Source of the DNA: Phytoseiulus persimilis
Taxonomy: Eukaryota > Arthropoda > Arachnida > Mesostigmata > Phytoseiidae
Direction of reading: 5' to 3'
NCBI GenBank assembly: GCA_037576195.1
Contig: CM075101.1
Coordinates: forward strand, 34,658,001 to 34,722,000
DNA: 64,000 nucleotides
Part shown: piece by piece, positions 47,600 through 60,100 of the stretch
Numbering within the stretch: the stretch's first letter is position 1
Layout of the letters: the number at the start of each line of letters is the position of its first letter
Program-made: the position numbers and the translations under genes
The notes under the pieces: generated by a model
The model's input: the letters and a program-made list of their open reading frames with translations, nothing else
The model's database searches: none
What the model was told of the DNA's origin: nothing

Positions 47600-50437
47600 C
47601 CCGGGAGCAAGCGACGTTTGTAAGAATCCGGATTCACGGTGTGATCACAAAACATCGCGAAGCCTCGCATATACCTCTCTCCAGCACTGGCGTTCCTCGG
47701 AGTCCACTCACACTCGGTTGATTGAAGCCTATACTGGCTCTCTCACCGGAACTCCTGCCCGATACTGCACAGCTGGAAGCATCGCAATCGGTTTCGTCAG
47801 TCTCAAACCATTCCAAAGCTATGGCCGGGAACTCCGAATCCGTCCCTCTAAGGTCGAATCTAGGGTCCCGCTTCTAAGGAGTCCCATCACTCCGCGATGT
47901 TGAACATCATCTAAATCCGAACGGGAATGATTCCTGCATCCGATGATCTCCGTCGTGTTCAGCTTGAGATGATCAGCCGATTGGCAGACCCTGCCCGACA
48001 TGACCGTACCGTGACATATCCTCCACGCAGCTGCATTCGACCCGGGTCCTCGATCGGTGTCGTAGATGTTATCACTGTTCCGATAAGGAACAGCCGTATG
48101 AAGCGCGCGTACACATATAACTCCGACAGGATGGAGTTCGAGGAGCCTCGGTGAAAGAGTGGAAGCCATCGCAGCAGCCGTTGGGAACACGCGAATTTTC
48201 GAGATTAAGACGGTTGTGGCAGTGACATTCTAAAGGGAACGGTGCCTTGAGGTGTTTCGCCAGAGTTGTTAAACCAGCGGAAGATGTTCCACAGTCGGCG
48301 CCGCACTAAACTAAGGAGTGAAGCAAGAGGCGCTGCACGTACGAGCACTGCTCAGCTGCCGGTTTACCGTCGGCGCTCTCAGAGCCTGCAGACCAACCTT
48401 GGCCCGTCTGCCAGCTTTCCGCTCGCTAGCTGGGAACTTGGATCCTGGCTCTGTAGCGGCTATGGCGCACAGCTGCTCCACATTATTCCCGTAATAACAA
48501 TTCAATGGGGAGGTATTTTTTGGCAATCTTCAGACGAGTAGCGGTCGTCTTCCGTTCCACGTATCGCGTTGAATGAATTGCTATGAGAAAACTTGAGGTA
48601 AGTTTCACCACGCCAACAGCGTGCGGCGCCGTTCTTCACCTGAACACGAGTGCCATCAATCCCTGGGTAGTTGACGCGAGCTATCCGATTCCGGGTGTTC
48701 TGCTAGAGGAATTGGTGGAGAAGTCGCGTTCTACTCCTCCTGTCGCTATGAAATCGTGACACTCGAGATCGGGTTTTGGCGAATTCCGTCGCAACGGAAA
48801 CCGCTTCGGTGATTTCTAGAAAGAACGATCGATGAGAAAGTGACGGAGAGAAGTGAAACTTCGAAGAGGTTGAAGGGAAAATGAGTATAATGAACGATGC
48901 AGTGTTGAACGACTCTCGTTGGAAGGAGATTCCGCGAGAATGATGCTGGTTACGGCTGTCACGAGAGATTTCACTGTACGATAGAAGGTCAGGGATTCCG
49001 AAAGATATTCCCTTTTTTCCATCTCGTGGAATTCGGTTCCGGACGAATCGAAGTGAAGTCGCATCGTTCCGCTCGTCGACTCCTGCCTGCTCACTTCAAT
49101 TTGGGGCGATGTAGAACGAATCTCCCGTAACCGTGGGAGAAGTTCGATGCCATTCGAATTGTAGATGCGCCTCTTTCTCGTCGTTGTCCCATGGTCGCGA
49201 TTTTCGAATGATGTGTCGCTCGGGTGGCTGTCGCCGTCGCGTCGTCGTGATGACAACTGAATTCGGAAGAGGGTGCGGTGCTGCTTTTTGCGCTATGAGC
49301 CGATCGGCTCGTTTGTGTGCTTGCCTGCCGGCTCGACTTGCGGCGCCTGAACAGTTTGTTTGTAGTAACCGGGACTCTCGTTCGACTGGCACGGAGCCAT
49401 TCACGTTCACCGGTGACTCGCTTCGGATAGCTCCGATCCGTATGAAGCATCGCGCACTCCAGCTTGCCGTGTTTGGGAAAAACCGAGGGAAACTCCAGAT
49501 TTCCCGGAGCATCGTGCCGCACGGTCGAGGAAGAGATAGATCCGGCTCTGAAAGCGAAGAGAGCTTCGTGCTCGAACTGTTCGCGCTATCGGCTTTCATC
49601 GATCTCTCTCCGAATTCCTCCAATTAAGGTTTAAGTCGCTGGTGACACAGCTTTCTCGATATTTCGGAGCACCCTTCTGTGGAACTTAGCGTCAGCCACC
49701 GACTGCTGGGAGGCGAGATCTGGCGCAGATGTTTGACTCTCGTCGAGGGAAGGAGCAAACAGCCATCATCGAATTGCTTCTGAGGAAGAAGTTCGATAAC
49801 CGGGCTACAAATCGCGTTCGCTGGTCGAGAAGCAGCTGCTCCAACGTGCGCCTCGGCTCCCCTGGCCACCGGGGAAGAGGAAGGAGAGCGGGGATCCAGA
49901 CAAATTCGGTCTCTTTTCCCTGTTCGGGAACATCAGCAGGAGCGCACGTCCGATGAGGCCCAATTTCAGTGAACGTGGCCTGGGTGGCGCTGATTGACCT
50001 CGGGCTGCGGTCTCGGGCCTGGATTCAAGGATTCACCGATGTCCGGGAATGTCCTGGACGAATGTTCTCACGAGTCCGTGTATCCAACCGACGAAATGAC
50101 CGGATGGCTCAAGCCGATGTTTCCCCTAGTGGACATGCGGAGTTTCCAGTGAACCTGGAATCTGACGGCTTACTCATACCGATCGATGTCGGTATTCCGT
50201 CGTTGATCTCGATACAACGATGAACAACGGATTCGGACACCTGAAATGTTTCGCCATTCCTCTCTGGATGGACGAATCATTCCGGTTTGAATTGGCGGAG
50301 GTCGGAACGCAGGTGGTGAGGATTTTGTTGGTGGTTTAAGCTCCGTTCTGGCGGGGATAATTATTTCGGACAACCTTCGTTACTTGAAAATTTGATCCTG
50401 AATCATCAAGTTCCCTGATCCCAGCGATCGGGGAGTA
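47600..50437. other. No defensible gene
   Basis: Frames 49096-49623 (minus) and 49133-49627 (plus) overlap almost fully and neither has a motif. Near 48620-48680 the minus strand reads RVNYPGIDGTRVQVKNGA, which superficially recalls DDE transposases; this was not accepted. Confidence 0.4.
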
Positions 50438-50450
50438 GGGGGGGGGGGGG
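50438..50450. repeat. Poly-G tract (13 G)
   Basis: Uninterrupted G run after GGGGAGTA. Confidence 0.95.
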
Positions 50451-53079
50451 CGCAAAGCGGGGTTCAGGCGGTGCGAAGTGTCTGCATTCAGCCGGAAGTT
50501 CCCGAGCTCAGGCACTCAGATTTCCATTGCTGCTGTCCCGCGCCACGTGACGTGACAGGAACTCGATATGTGTTGAACGTTCTGCGATGCCCTGAAAAAC
50601 TCGTTGTGATCGAATTGGAATCACCTCAACGCTCACCAGCTCCCGCGAGTGTTCAGCATCGTCTGCGTAGCTGTCCTGTCTATTGGACGTCTTTCAAGAT
50701 ACGGTCAACAAGCACTAGAAAGTTTGAGGTTCATTCTCCTCTTCTCTTGTGAGCGTTGAAGATTGATCCGCCGCCAGACGTTGAGCGTTCCATGAAGCCA
50801 ACTTGACGGCCGGCTTTCCGGCGGCAAACCACCACGGCGACACCGGAAACAGTTCGGTTTGGATAAGGGCGCCTTTGAGATGAGAACGCGGCCCATGTGT
50901 CCTCGCTTTGAGGACGTGTGCGCGTGCGATTCAGTCTGCGTGTGAAGTCGAATTTCTTATGTCGCACGTGTCCGACTTCTCGCTGGGACGGTTGAAACCT
51001 CCAATGTCGGACGGTCAAAACGTTTCGCAACGGATTCATTGCTCTGAGCGACTTGGCGACCGAGCTTGAGAGATGATGATGACGACCAGTCAAATCGACG
51101 TTGTTGAGCTCAACGCTCCCGCGGTGGCAGCGGGGAACGACCGCGGCCAACCAGCTGGAGGGGAAATGAAGTCGAAAACTAGCCGCAGGGGGATCGTGCC
51201 GAACCCAACTAATCAGTTCCTTCCTGAGTGAGTGCAGGACTCTCGAACGATAGTAAAACCCTGCTTCGGCTCCATCTCGCTGCTCCTCACTTCCTTCCTG
51301 GCTGGCTGCCGTCGTCCCTCGACCCACCGTCAAGAATCGGGCGACTGAGATTTCCCTCGAGTTGACCACACGGTACACAAACAATTCGCAATCGGAGGTG
51401 TCACCAACCGTCTATGCAAACATTCCCCTGGGCTCGAAAGTTGCAGTTCGGCTACTTCGAGAGCGCACTGGAGTGGTCCGTGAGGCGCAACAACTTTTGA
51501 GTATTGCGAGTAGACATGCACTTCTGCAATGCGTAATACGGGAATACATGTCTAAGCCTCAACTGTGGATTGAAACGTTCGATTTTCCGAATCTCGAGGT
51601 TCAATCGAACCCATTCCGATCCGTTAACGTCCAGTCCCGTAAGCCTTGGACATGAATAGGCTTGACGGAAGCCATGCGTGCCGCCGCAGTGGGGAAGAGC
51701 TTTGACCCCGAGAAGCTCGACCGCGAGCTGGTGGCGACGTGCAACAATCACTACAACTTGAGGGTTTGAATGGTACGCCGACATTGCCCGACCTCAAGCA
51801 AAACCTAAGATTCGCCTGAATTCTCAAGCCGCCCAGGTGGGGCCTGAAACAGCTGAATTCCACCTCAAACGCCCGAACTTCACCCTTTCCTCTGAAATGC
51901 CTAGATTTCACCATGCTCAATTGTTCTCCATCTCCGTCTGAACGTGAGATGTCGATGTTCCGCTCAAAATGCTTGAACTTGGTCTGATTTCGGTACCTGA
52001 ACCCCAGAGCTCCGATAATCAGGTGTTATGAATTGGTCGCCGCATAGTCGCTCGACTGAATAGAAACCCGTTCGATGGCGTGTTGGGAAGAGGCGCGAAT
52101 CTGGCTCTCAGGGGAGAGGAGCGGCCGGAAAAAGCGCGATGGTGAGAGAACGAAAAGCTCTCGGCGTTCCGGCGGGCTGAGAGCGGACTTGTGTCGAACC
52201 AATAATAGCGCAGCACTTCGAGCAAACGAAGACCTCCTATGAGCTGTACACAATGGGTCCAGTGGGGTTTCCGGAATTACTAAGGATTCACTATGCGGGT
52301 GTTTTTCCTCCTCTGTGTTCTGTTTTCGCATCGTGATGCAGAACTTGACATCGCAGGAACACAGACCCGGCCGGCTCGACGCGACTCATGCCAGGTGTGG
52401 CGTCGAACGATTCCCGAATCCGGGATCTCCCCCGCGCAAGACGTGATCAGAAAGGTGCGTCCGAATACGCTTCAGTAGTTCATGCTGGATCGTACCTTGA
52501 CCGGCATGAGAACCCCACGTCCCGGAGTCGCCTTGCGCGGACGCAGCGGGAGAAATCGAAGACAAGTCGATCAGTCGGGGCCGATTCGACGAAATTCGAT
52601 CATTGGCTTGGGATGACTGTCATGAGATATCCAGTCTACGTTGCGGAAATCTTTTCACGCAAAAAGTGGCAATAGTTCCCACCACTACCGACTTCTTCTC
52701 GTTCTACACAGAGGAGTTGTACTTTTCGCCCGGAAACAACCCCTTCGTCTCCTAGATATGATTCCACGACCGGTGGTTGGGGTTCAGCTCGGTCGATTGA
52801 GAGCTCGGTATTCAAGCTCGTTCAAAGGAGTGCTTATCACGGGGCGGTGCTCAACGAAACTTTCTCCTTCTTTCAGCGGGGGCGACACACCGGGGCGGGA
52901 GCCGCCGCAGGATGAACGGCTGGCGAACGAGGCCTTAGGCACCCAAGAAAATCGATGCCGAAAAGGAATGGAGCAATGCCCGACTCACAGAGAGTGCGTT
53001 CAACGGTACCTGCAAATCAACGACAACTTGAAAGAGCAACCAGTTTCACTCTGGGTACTCTTTTAGAAAGTACCCGACC
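50451..53079. other. No defensible gene
   Basis: A 217-codon minus frame (50731-51384) is long but Ser/Arg-rich and motif-free. A short plus segment at 51673-51770 (MRAAAVGKSFDPEKLDRELV) has strong third-position GC and ordinary composition but is under 35 codons. The ATG at 52293 opens a hydrophobic start (MRVFFLLCVLF) followed by AAAG|GTGCGT at 52453, a weak first-exon candidate. Confidence 0.4.
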
Positions 53080-54060
53080 CCTCCTCAAACCGGCTCCTCT
53101 CAAAGCACCATGACTCCCTCAACTTTGATCTCCGAACAGCTCTGGAGTGAGGCTCAACCCGTTTCGGTGCAGTTCAATGCTCTGAATGTGAATGTTCACA
53201 TCTCACTCTTTTGTCGAAGAAGACCCGTACCAAAGCTCTCAACATTTCGTTCGGCAACAACACATTGCCTCCCTCATCAGCTGTCTCAATATCAGGCGTT
53301 TCCCCTTCTCCGAATCTCAGATGGCAAATCACATCGCAACCATGACCAGGTCAGCTTCCCAAAAGCCGGGCTTCCTTTTCCGAGCCAAGCGCCATGTTTT
53401 CCCCCTCTCACATCTTTTTGCTCTATAAAACCAAAACTAGCCCCCTCTCTCGAGGACTGCTCGCATGCCGGGGGGAGCGCCGCTCCTCTATCCCTTTCTA
53501 TCCCCCATTCTACACAAAAGCGTGCCGTTCGTCTCACTCGTGATGAGACCATTTCCTCCTTCTTCGAAATCTTGTCCTTCCAACGCAAGGTCGCCGACCT
53601 CTGTCTATTCTACCGATGCTTCCATGGAAGTTGTTCCGCTGAAATCTCTTCCATTGTTCCTCCCCTTTCGGTACCCGTTCGTGTAACCAGAAGTAGTGCC
53701 AAACAGCACCCCTACTCTGTCCAAGTATCCAACAATCGTTCTGCTCAGTTCGACTCCACCTTCTGTTCTCGCACGTCTCGCCTTTGGAATGTCTTTCCCT
53801 CTCAAGCCTTCCCTTCAACCTGCAGTCCCGAACTCTTTCGAACGTCTATCCTCTCGCATCTTCCAGATGATGAGCCTTAGGTTTTCCTAGTGGGTATTTG
53901 CCATGAGTCCCACACTCCAGCTGAGTTTCCCATTCTTCTGGGTCGTGCGTGAATGCATTTTTTCCATGGCTCTTCTGTCTTTTCCCACTTTCCTTCTTTC
54001 GGCACTCACAGGTCCTTTTGTGAAGTATAGGGTTCACCCTCCGTGAGTTGCTCATGGAAA
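53080..54060 (+). pseudogene. Non-LTR retrotransposon (LINE) reverse transcriptase, 3' end, decayed
   Basis: Only the C-terminal part of the pol protein remains, so the copy is 5'-truncated as is usual for LINEs. Segments in order are: a VQFNA-type string near 53170; KKTRTKALNISFGNNTLPPS (frame 3, from about 53220) ending at a TGA at 53343; SQKPGFLFRAKR and LFALYK (frame 2); then frame 1 from about 53427 with LAPSLEDCSH, HSTQKRAVRLTRDE, VADLCLFYRCFHG and SRTSRLWNVFPSQAFPS, ending in the natural stop at 53878-53880. The tail layout (LEYCSH-type motif, QKRAVR, LCLFYR, RLWN-LP) is that of jockey/CR1-like elements. At least two frameshifts and one internal stop disable it. The 3' region to about 54060 is pyrimidine-rich, like a LINE 3' UTR; no poly(A) tail is evident. 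Confidence 0.88.
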
Positions 54061-57000
54061 CAGAAAACACGTTCCACAGAGCGCTGCCGGTGAGAGCACC
54101 CTTCCACGAGGAGTCGTCACGGGAAACCGAGGGTTCCTATGTCAGCGAAGGCGGCGACGACGAAGCCTGGTGGGTCAGATAGTGGTCAGTCGGTCAGTCA
54201 GCCAGTCGGTCGCATGGTTCGTCGGTCCGAAATCATCCATGTCCCGTTGTGGCCGTTATCCAGGCTAGAGGTGTGGATGAGAGATACCCACCGACGAATT
54301 GCGGGTTCGGCCTCGTTGACGGTCCATTCGTCGCAAGCGGGAGAAGAACAAGCAGGACAAGGAAGCCGCGTTATCGCCGCTTCCAGGACGCGGAACTGAC
54401 GCCTCATATAATTCAGCCATTCGGCGCCTGCCTCCTTCGCTCACGGGATCGAAATCTCGCTCGCAGGAGCCTTGTTCGCTCGCGGGAACGGGCAACGCCT
54501 CTCCTTTGCGTCACTTGCACGCACCATATCAGCAGCTTAACCAGTTCGACATCAGGGAGAGCGCCGCTTAGCGCTGACATGGGCCCGATCGTTCCTCGAG
54601 AAAACTCCTACATTATTTAATACCCGTCGCAGCTAGGACATTCCTACGATCGAGAAAGAGGTGTCGACTGATCTGTATGCAGATGATTCATGTGATATCG
54701 TTCTCTTCGATCAATCCTACTGATACTGACTCGGTGATGTTCTAGGTGAGACTCGATTCCGATAATTGATCATCGTATTCTTCGCCCGTAAAATTAATGT
54801 GAGGATCATCTTGAGTTCCTTCCGGCGCGAATGCAGCTGGGACATCACGACGTTCGAATTCATGCCCGAGAACTCGGTAAATGGGCCTCTACGCTGCTTC
54901 CGGAATCGACGTTGCGGAATGAGTTCCTTGAAGTTCGTACTCAAATGAAGGTGCGTGATTCAGAAGGTTCCGCGACTCGAAAAATGATCTCGTTGTGAAT
55001 CCTCGCATACCAGGATCCAATGACGAGGGTCGGTTCCCTCTTCCTGCGACTTGAGAGCGTCCTTCGCAGCTGCTGCTTAGTTGGATCGCCCGATCCGATC
55101 CACCGCTAAGAAGCTCTCTGCGCCGTTATTCGCTCCTCCGACTCACTCGGTTCTCCCTCATCCGGCTGGTCGGTCCCGCTGCAGAGAGCTCCGTGAATTT
55201 CGGTCGGATGCTGAGTCGTGTAAGGCGGCTTCTCCCATTTTTTCGGCGAGGGACTTATTGGGGCGACGGAGCTCGCTCTTGAGCTCCACCCGTTCGGATC
55301 GAGAACGAGCTCTTGTCGAACGATGAATGCACCGAGGACAGAACAGACATAGGAAGGAAGTTTCTTGAAAAAACAATGAAATATCGACAGATGTAACCGA
55401 TTCGCCCCGGATTCGCTTGTTGTTTTTCCTGGAACGAGGGGAGTGTGCTCAATGGATACGATCCGGCTGTTTTGGTTGATTGAAATTTTCGAGGGAGTGC
55501 CTCAATAGATCTGCGAAACTGTTCTTAAGGGTTGCCGAGGAGGAAAACGGGGGAATCAGGGAAATACTTGGAGCGGCTGCCGCTCATCAGTCAACGTGGA
55601 CATACGAACACGTAATTCAATGGATGGGAGCTCGGGGACTCGAATCAGGAATGGATTCCTCCGAGAGCTTCCCAAACCAGTGGAACAGATGTTCTTCTCG
55701 CCGGGCTGCGCCTCGAACACGAATGCCAGGAGCGTCAACGAAGTAGAACAAACTCCTTCTATCTCGAAAGCAGAGCTCGACTATTGCGAGCACCAAGCCC
55801 GGAGCTTGCGGCCCGTCCCGAACTATCCCGAATCAGTTCTCCACTCCGCGTTACCAGTGTTGATGGTGGTTTTCACACCCCAACCTCATGGCAGGATTGG
55901 CTCAACCCAGGGGCCCTGTTGATTCTGTTCACCCAGGGTAGGGGTGTTGCCAAGGGTCCAGTTCATACTGTTCAAGTCCAGGATCTGGGTCGTCCGCTCG
56001 ATTCTCTCGGAGTTTCACGATAGCCCCTGCCTATAGTGACAGTCAGTCTCCTCTGTCGGCTATCCACATCCGGAGGACCTCTGAAACAAGAATTGGTGAG
56101 CTATCAGACCTTCGCTTGATATGACCTGTGTAGCAAAAGGCTGGCTGAATGCCTGACTCGACCGGAAAACCCATACAGGCTGGAAATCGCTATCCGCCCA
56201 CTTGTCACCCCGTCTATGAGACCCTAAGGGAGATTGTCTAGGGAGCTGATCGAACGACCACCAGGCTCCGGTTTTGAAGAGCCTCATCGCAGGAGTTGAT
56301 GCTTCAACTTTTGGCCTAGATCATTCTAGAAGAAGGGGCGGGGACGCCTCTTGTTCGAGCGACGCTCTCGAGAGACAACCGAGTATACATTTCGAAACGA
56401 GGGACCCGAAGAAAGTGGCGAAGGGAGAACTCCTCGAGAAACGCAGCGATCACTGGAATGGAGAAGGTGCTCGAAAAAAGTCTCGGAGTGAGAGCTCAGA
56501 CCGGGTGGGTGGGAGGAAGGAGCCCAGACTCGCTTCTCAAGAGCTCGCTTGCCAGTTGATCTTTTGGAAGTGCCCAACAAAAAGTTCGAAAGTCGACTCC
56601 TCCGTGAGCAGACTCTGTCCTCGTATTAGAAAAAATGACACGGAAGAGGGCAGAAAACCGACAGTTCAAAATCCAAGGTCGCCGCCGGAAGCCCATCGGA
56701 TCAACGTCAGACAGAGTTTGTTGACGCAAGGTCAGACGAGCTTGTTCTGATGAGAACTCCGTGATCAACTCGGCGGAAGCTGGAGCGTTAAAAGTTCAAG
56801 TAATTAACGCTCACTGTTTCACTTACAGAGTGGGGCATGATCGCTCGCACGTTGACGCGTCGGCAGACACGCATAATTTCGAGCCTTGCTGTGACGGGCT
56901 CTGTGTGCTCTGAAGAGGCGCTGCCGATAAAAGGAAGCGGCTAATCGTTGTTTGTGCAACGAAGGCGCCCCGTCTGTCGCTCCCGTTCTTCGGGGCTATC

Positions 57001-57127
57001 GATTCAAACAGATGAGAAGTAACGGCTTCGCGAATTGAACCCGGAATGCGAGAGCCCGCGCTGCGGAGATGAATGACTCCGGGCGAGTTCTGCATGGAAA
57101 CTGAGCAGCCAACCCATTCAGCGATTC
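54061..57127. other. No defensible gene
   Basis: A GTCAGTCG-type short repeat lies at 54181-54212. A strong splice-like site, CTCTGTAAGT on the minus strand and CACTTACAG on the plus strand, sits at 56818-56830, with open frames on both strands, so direction cannot be decided. Confidence 0.4.
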
Positions 57128-57143
57128 GGGGGGGGGGGGGGGG
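57128..57143. repeat. Poly-G tract (16 G)
   Basis: Uninterrupted G run followed by AGGAGCAGGG. Confidence 0.95.
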
Positions 57144-60100
57144 AGGAGCAGGGCACAGTCGGTGGATTCTCGACTGAAATCTTCGAGAACGCATGCGGAC
57201 GGTCCGGATGCGCGATGGCCCTCCGAGCGATAAGAGTTTGATCTCTACGGATCAAGTTCACAAGCTCATTCGGAAGCGTCGTGATTTTTCTCTCCGGTTC
57301 TCATCGGGCGGGTGGAGGTTCTCGCGCAGCTGTGTGTGCGGCTGGCGTGTTGCTCTCCTGAAAAACGACTTCTCCTCGTTGGCCTCCTCGCAGTTCCCCT
57401 CGTCCCGTCCTTTCCTCCGGCCGTCATTCTTTGTACAACGGCAGCAAAGGCTAAGGGGCGAAGCAGCAGCAGCACTGGCGGCGGCACAGGAGACCGAATG
57501 GTCGTCATGTGTGCAGGAGTTTGCTCGGCTGAGTTGAATTAATGACGCCTCCTCTCTCGCGTCTCGAGCTTCCTAGTCCCGGTTCTCGTTTGCTCCATTC
57601 TAGAAGTTTAAACTCGGAGCGGCCGGCCTGAATGACTCCCGCCGAACCAGCGAAGAAGGGATCGGACAAGGCCAGAGGAGCGCCGGGTGGGTTATGCGAG
57701 AGGAGATTTATGGCCTTTCGAGGAGCCATTCATCGACCACGTTCCCAGCTTTCCGTTCAACCGAATAATCTCCGCTCGAGCGCTGGTCGTTGTCGTTGAC
57801 CACGGCTTGCTAGATGGCCGAGAATCCGGTAGTCGACATCCCTGGTCGACTATCCTTCTTGTTCTCCTCGACTTGTGTTGCGACGACGAACGCAACGGGG
57901 AGCAGCTACCACCAGGAGTCTAGAGCTCCCGAGACAATTCAGAGCGGCGGGAACCTCTGGACTTTGAAACGATTCCGAAATGCCGCGAAGGAGTCAAATC
58001 CCTGACCATCGCCCTCCGAAGCTCAGCCGATGAACGATAAGCGCGGACTCACGATGACGTCACATTCACGAACCAAAGATCTAGGCCGGAGCAGAAGCTG
58101 GTTCTCGTTTCGCCGTGAATAAACTCTCGGCTCTGTTTCAAATTGGCGTGTTTGACATCGTTTTCTGATGCAGCTTGTTGTGTCGGGGGAAAAACTCAGA
58201 GGCCCGTGATTGAGAGGGTGCCAAGAGGCTTAGGTGTACCCACTAATGGCACACACAATCCTGTACGTGCTCTTCGCCGCAGTTGAACGCTCCCGCAGCC
58301 CGAACAACGAGCGAGACATGCCATGAGAGAGAAACGGCACCAGCTACGGTTGATGTCGTTATTGTCACTGACGAATACGCTTTTCCGCTTCGCGCATTCG
58401 GGATGACTAGAGGATATTAAATTTCTCTGGAGGAATCGTCAGCGGTACACTGCCTCTACCCCGGCGCAAGGATTTCAGTGGATTCGAAAGTGTCGGAAAC
58501 ACAGATCGAGTGGAGATAAAGTCCTTGCGCAGTATCGATCGATGACCCTTTGACTGCAGCGGCGTCTGGAATTGGATGTTGCGGAGGTTGTCACAGCACC
58601 GAAGTAGATCGAGTCGACCTGACCGTCCTCCTGTGTCGCCCGGAGCGTTCGTTCCCTTGTGCTCGGAAGATACCTCATCCGATCTCTTCCCGTGCTTTCC
58701 TCGATGCCTTCGCTGCTCTCCCCGCCCACACGAAGTCAGCCCGGGCGCCACTTTGGGACGCAAATGGCGCGGAACGCCAATCGCTGTAGACGAAACAGTC
58801 CTGAGCCGATCAGGAATCGGGGAATCGAGCCACCAGAAACCGATCGAGCCACCGAGGTTGGCATGCTGCGTCGCCTTCTCAATGTAATCTGTTCCGCGAA
58901 TATCCCGAGAGCTAGCCGAACCGAAAGGCATTAGGACTCGCTTCCATGGGATCCACTAGACCTGGCGGTCTGCTGTCGTCGAAAGAATCGCGGACTGCGT
59001 CGAGCGGTTTCGAGCGGGCCGACTCGAGTTGGGGGCGTCGCGAGCTCGAATCCATTGAAACATCCGAGCAGACGTGATCCGCGTCGCGGTTCCAGACGTT
59101 ATGGATGGAAACGAAACCAACCATCCAGGCTCTCGGTCCCCACAGCCGTTCTTCTTTTCTATTCCAACCGTCGTGCCAGGTTTTGGCTTTTAGAGAGAGG
59201 CCGCGAGCGACGAATTCAAAGATATGGCCTCTCACGCACGCTCTCTGACTCCGCGGACGCCAGTTACAATATTCACAATCGAACTGCGCAGAGACTGCCA
59301 TGAAAAGCTCTTCCCGGAGCGAATGTCCGACTTGTGCCCGGAGGTCTCGGATGCAGCGACTTCATTGAGTACAGGGGTAGGTTCAAGGTCTGGAGCAGCA
59401 AGCCAAGCCGCCGACCTGGATCCCGGATGATGCTTACCACGGGATCCGGGTTGATGCGTGTTCGGTGTTTCATGGAATGCGCGCGCTCACAACCGACCGT
59501 TCGACTGATTCAGCTTCGTTCCGGATTGAGGTCTCCCGACAGGAAGGGCGGAGAACTACGAAGAGTCACGATTCGAGTAAATGTGAAAGCTGTCTCGAAC
59601 TCGTATGAGAAATCGGACCATCTCAGATAATGAAATCCTTGCACCGCAGGTCCTCGACATCGGTATCCGGAGGGATGCGAACCAAGCGTCCTTCCTCTAT
59701 GCGTCAACGATCCCCGCAACGGAGAACCGCGTCCGTCTGGAATGTTCCGCCTCTGAAATGGAACGACCTCCGCTCTATAAATTTCAGAATTGATCTCATT
59801 CAGTTGGTCGAATCGTTCATTTTCGTCCTAGCTCTTTTCTTCCGCTGCACTTGTCTCCGGACGGGTCCCGCAGTTTGTTCGGTGAAAAATCGTTCGCGTT
59901 TGGAGTCCTCCGAGACTCGGTGCTCGGAGGTCTTTGTTCGAGAGAGGAAACGATGCCGTGTTCTCGGTCATTCTCAGCGGTCTCCCTGTCGTCGAAAGCG
60001 AATGGACGGCGCCGTATCGGACAACAACAATGTCAGCATCGGGAGACACCAGAAACACAGGGAGCGAGGACGATCGGGCGGATGCAGAATTTAGCCTCCG

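Noticed and set aside
48590-48700. Minus-strand RVNYPGIDGTRVQVKNGA, similar in feel to a DDE transposase
   Set aside because: Too short, with an upstream in-frame stop and no further transposase sequence nearby.
50731-51384. 217-codon minus-strand frame
   Set aside because: Ser/Arg-rich and motif-free, near chance length, with no splice or start support.
56818-56830. Very strong splice-like site
   Set aside because: It works as a donor on one strand and an acceptor on the other, with open frames on both, so no gene model can be chosen.
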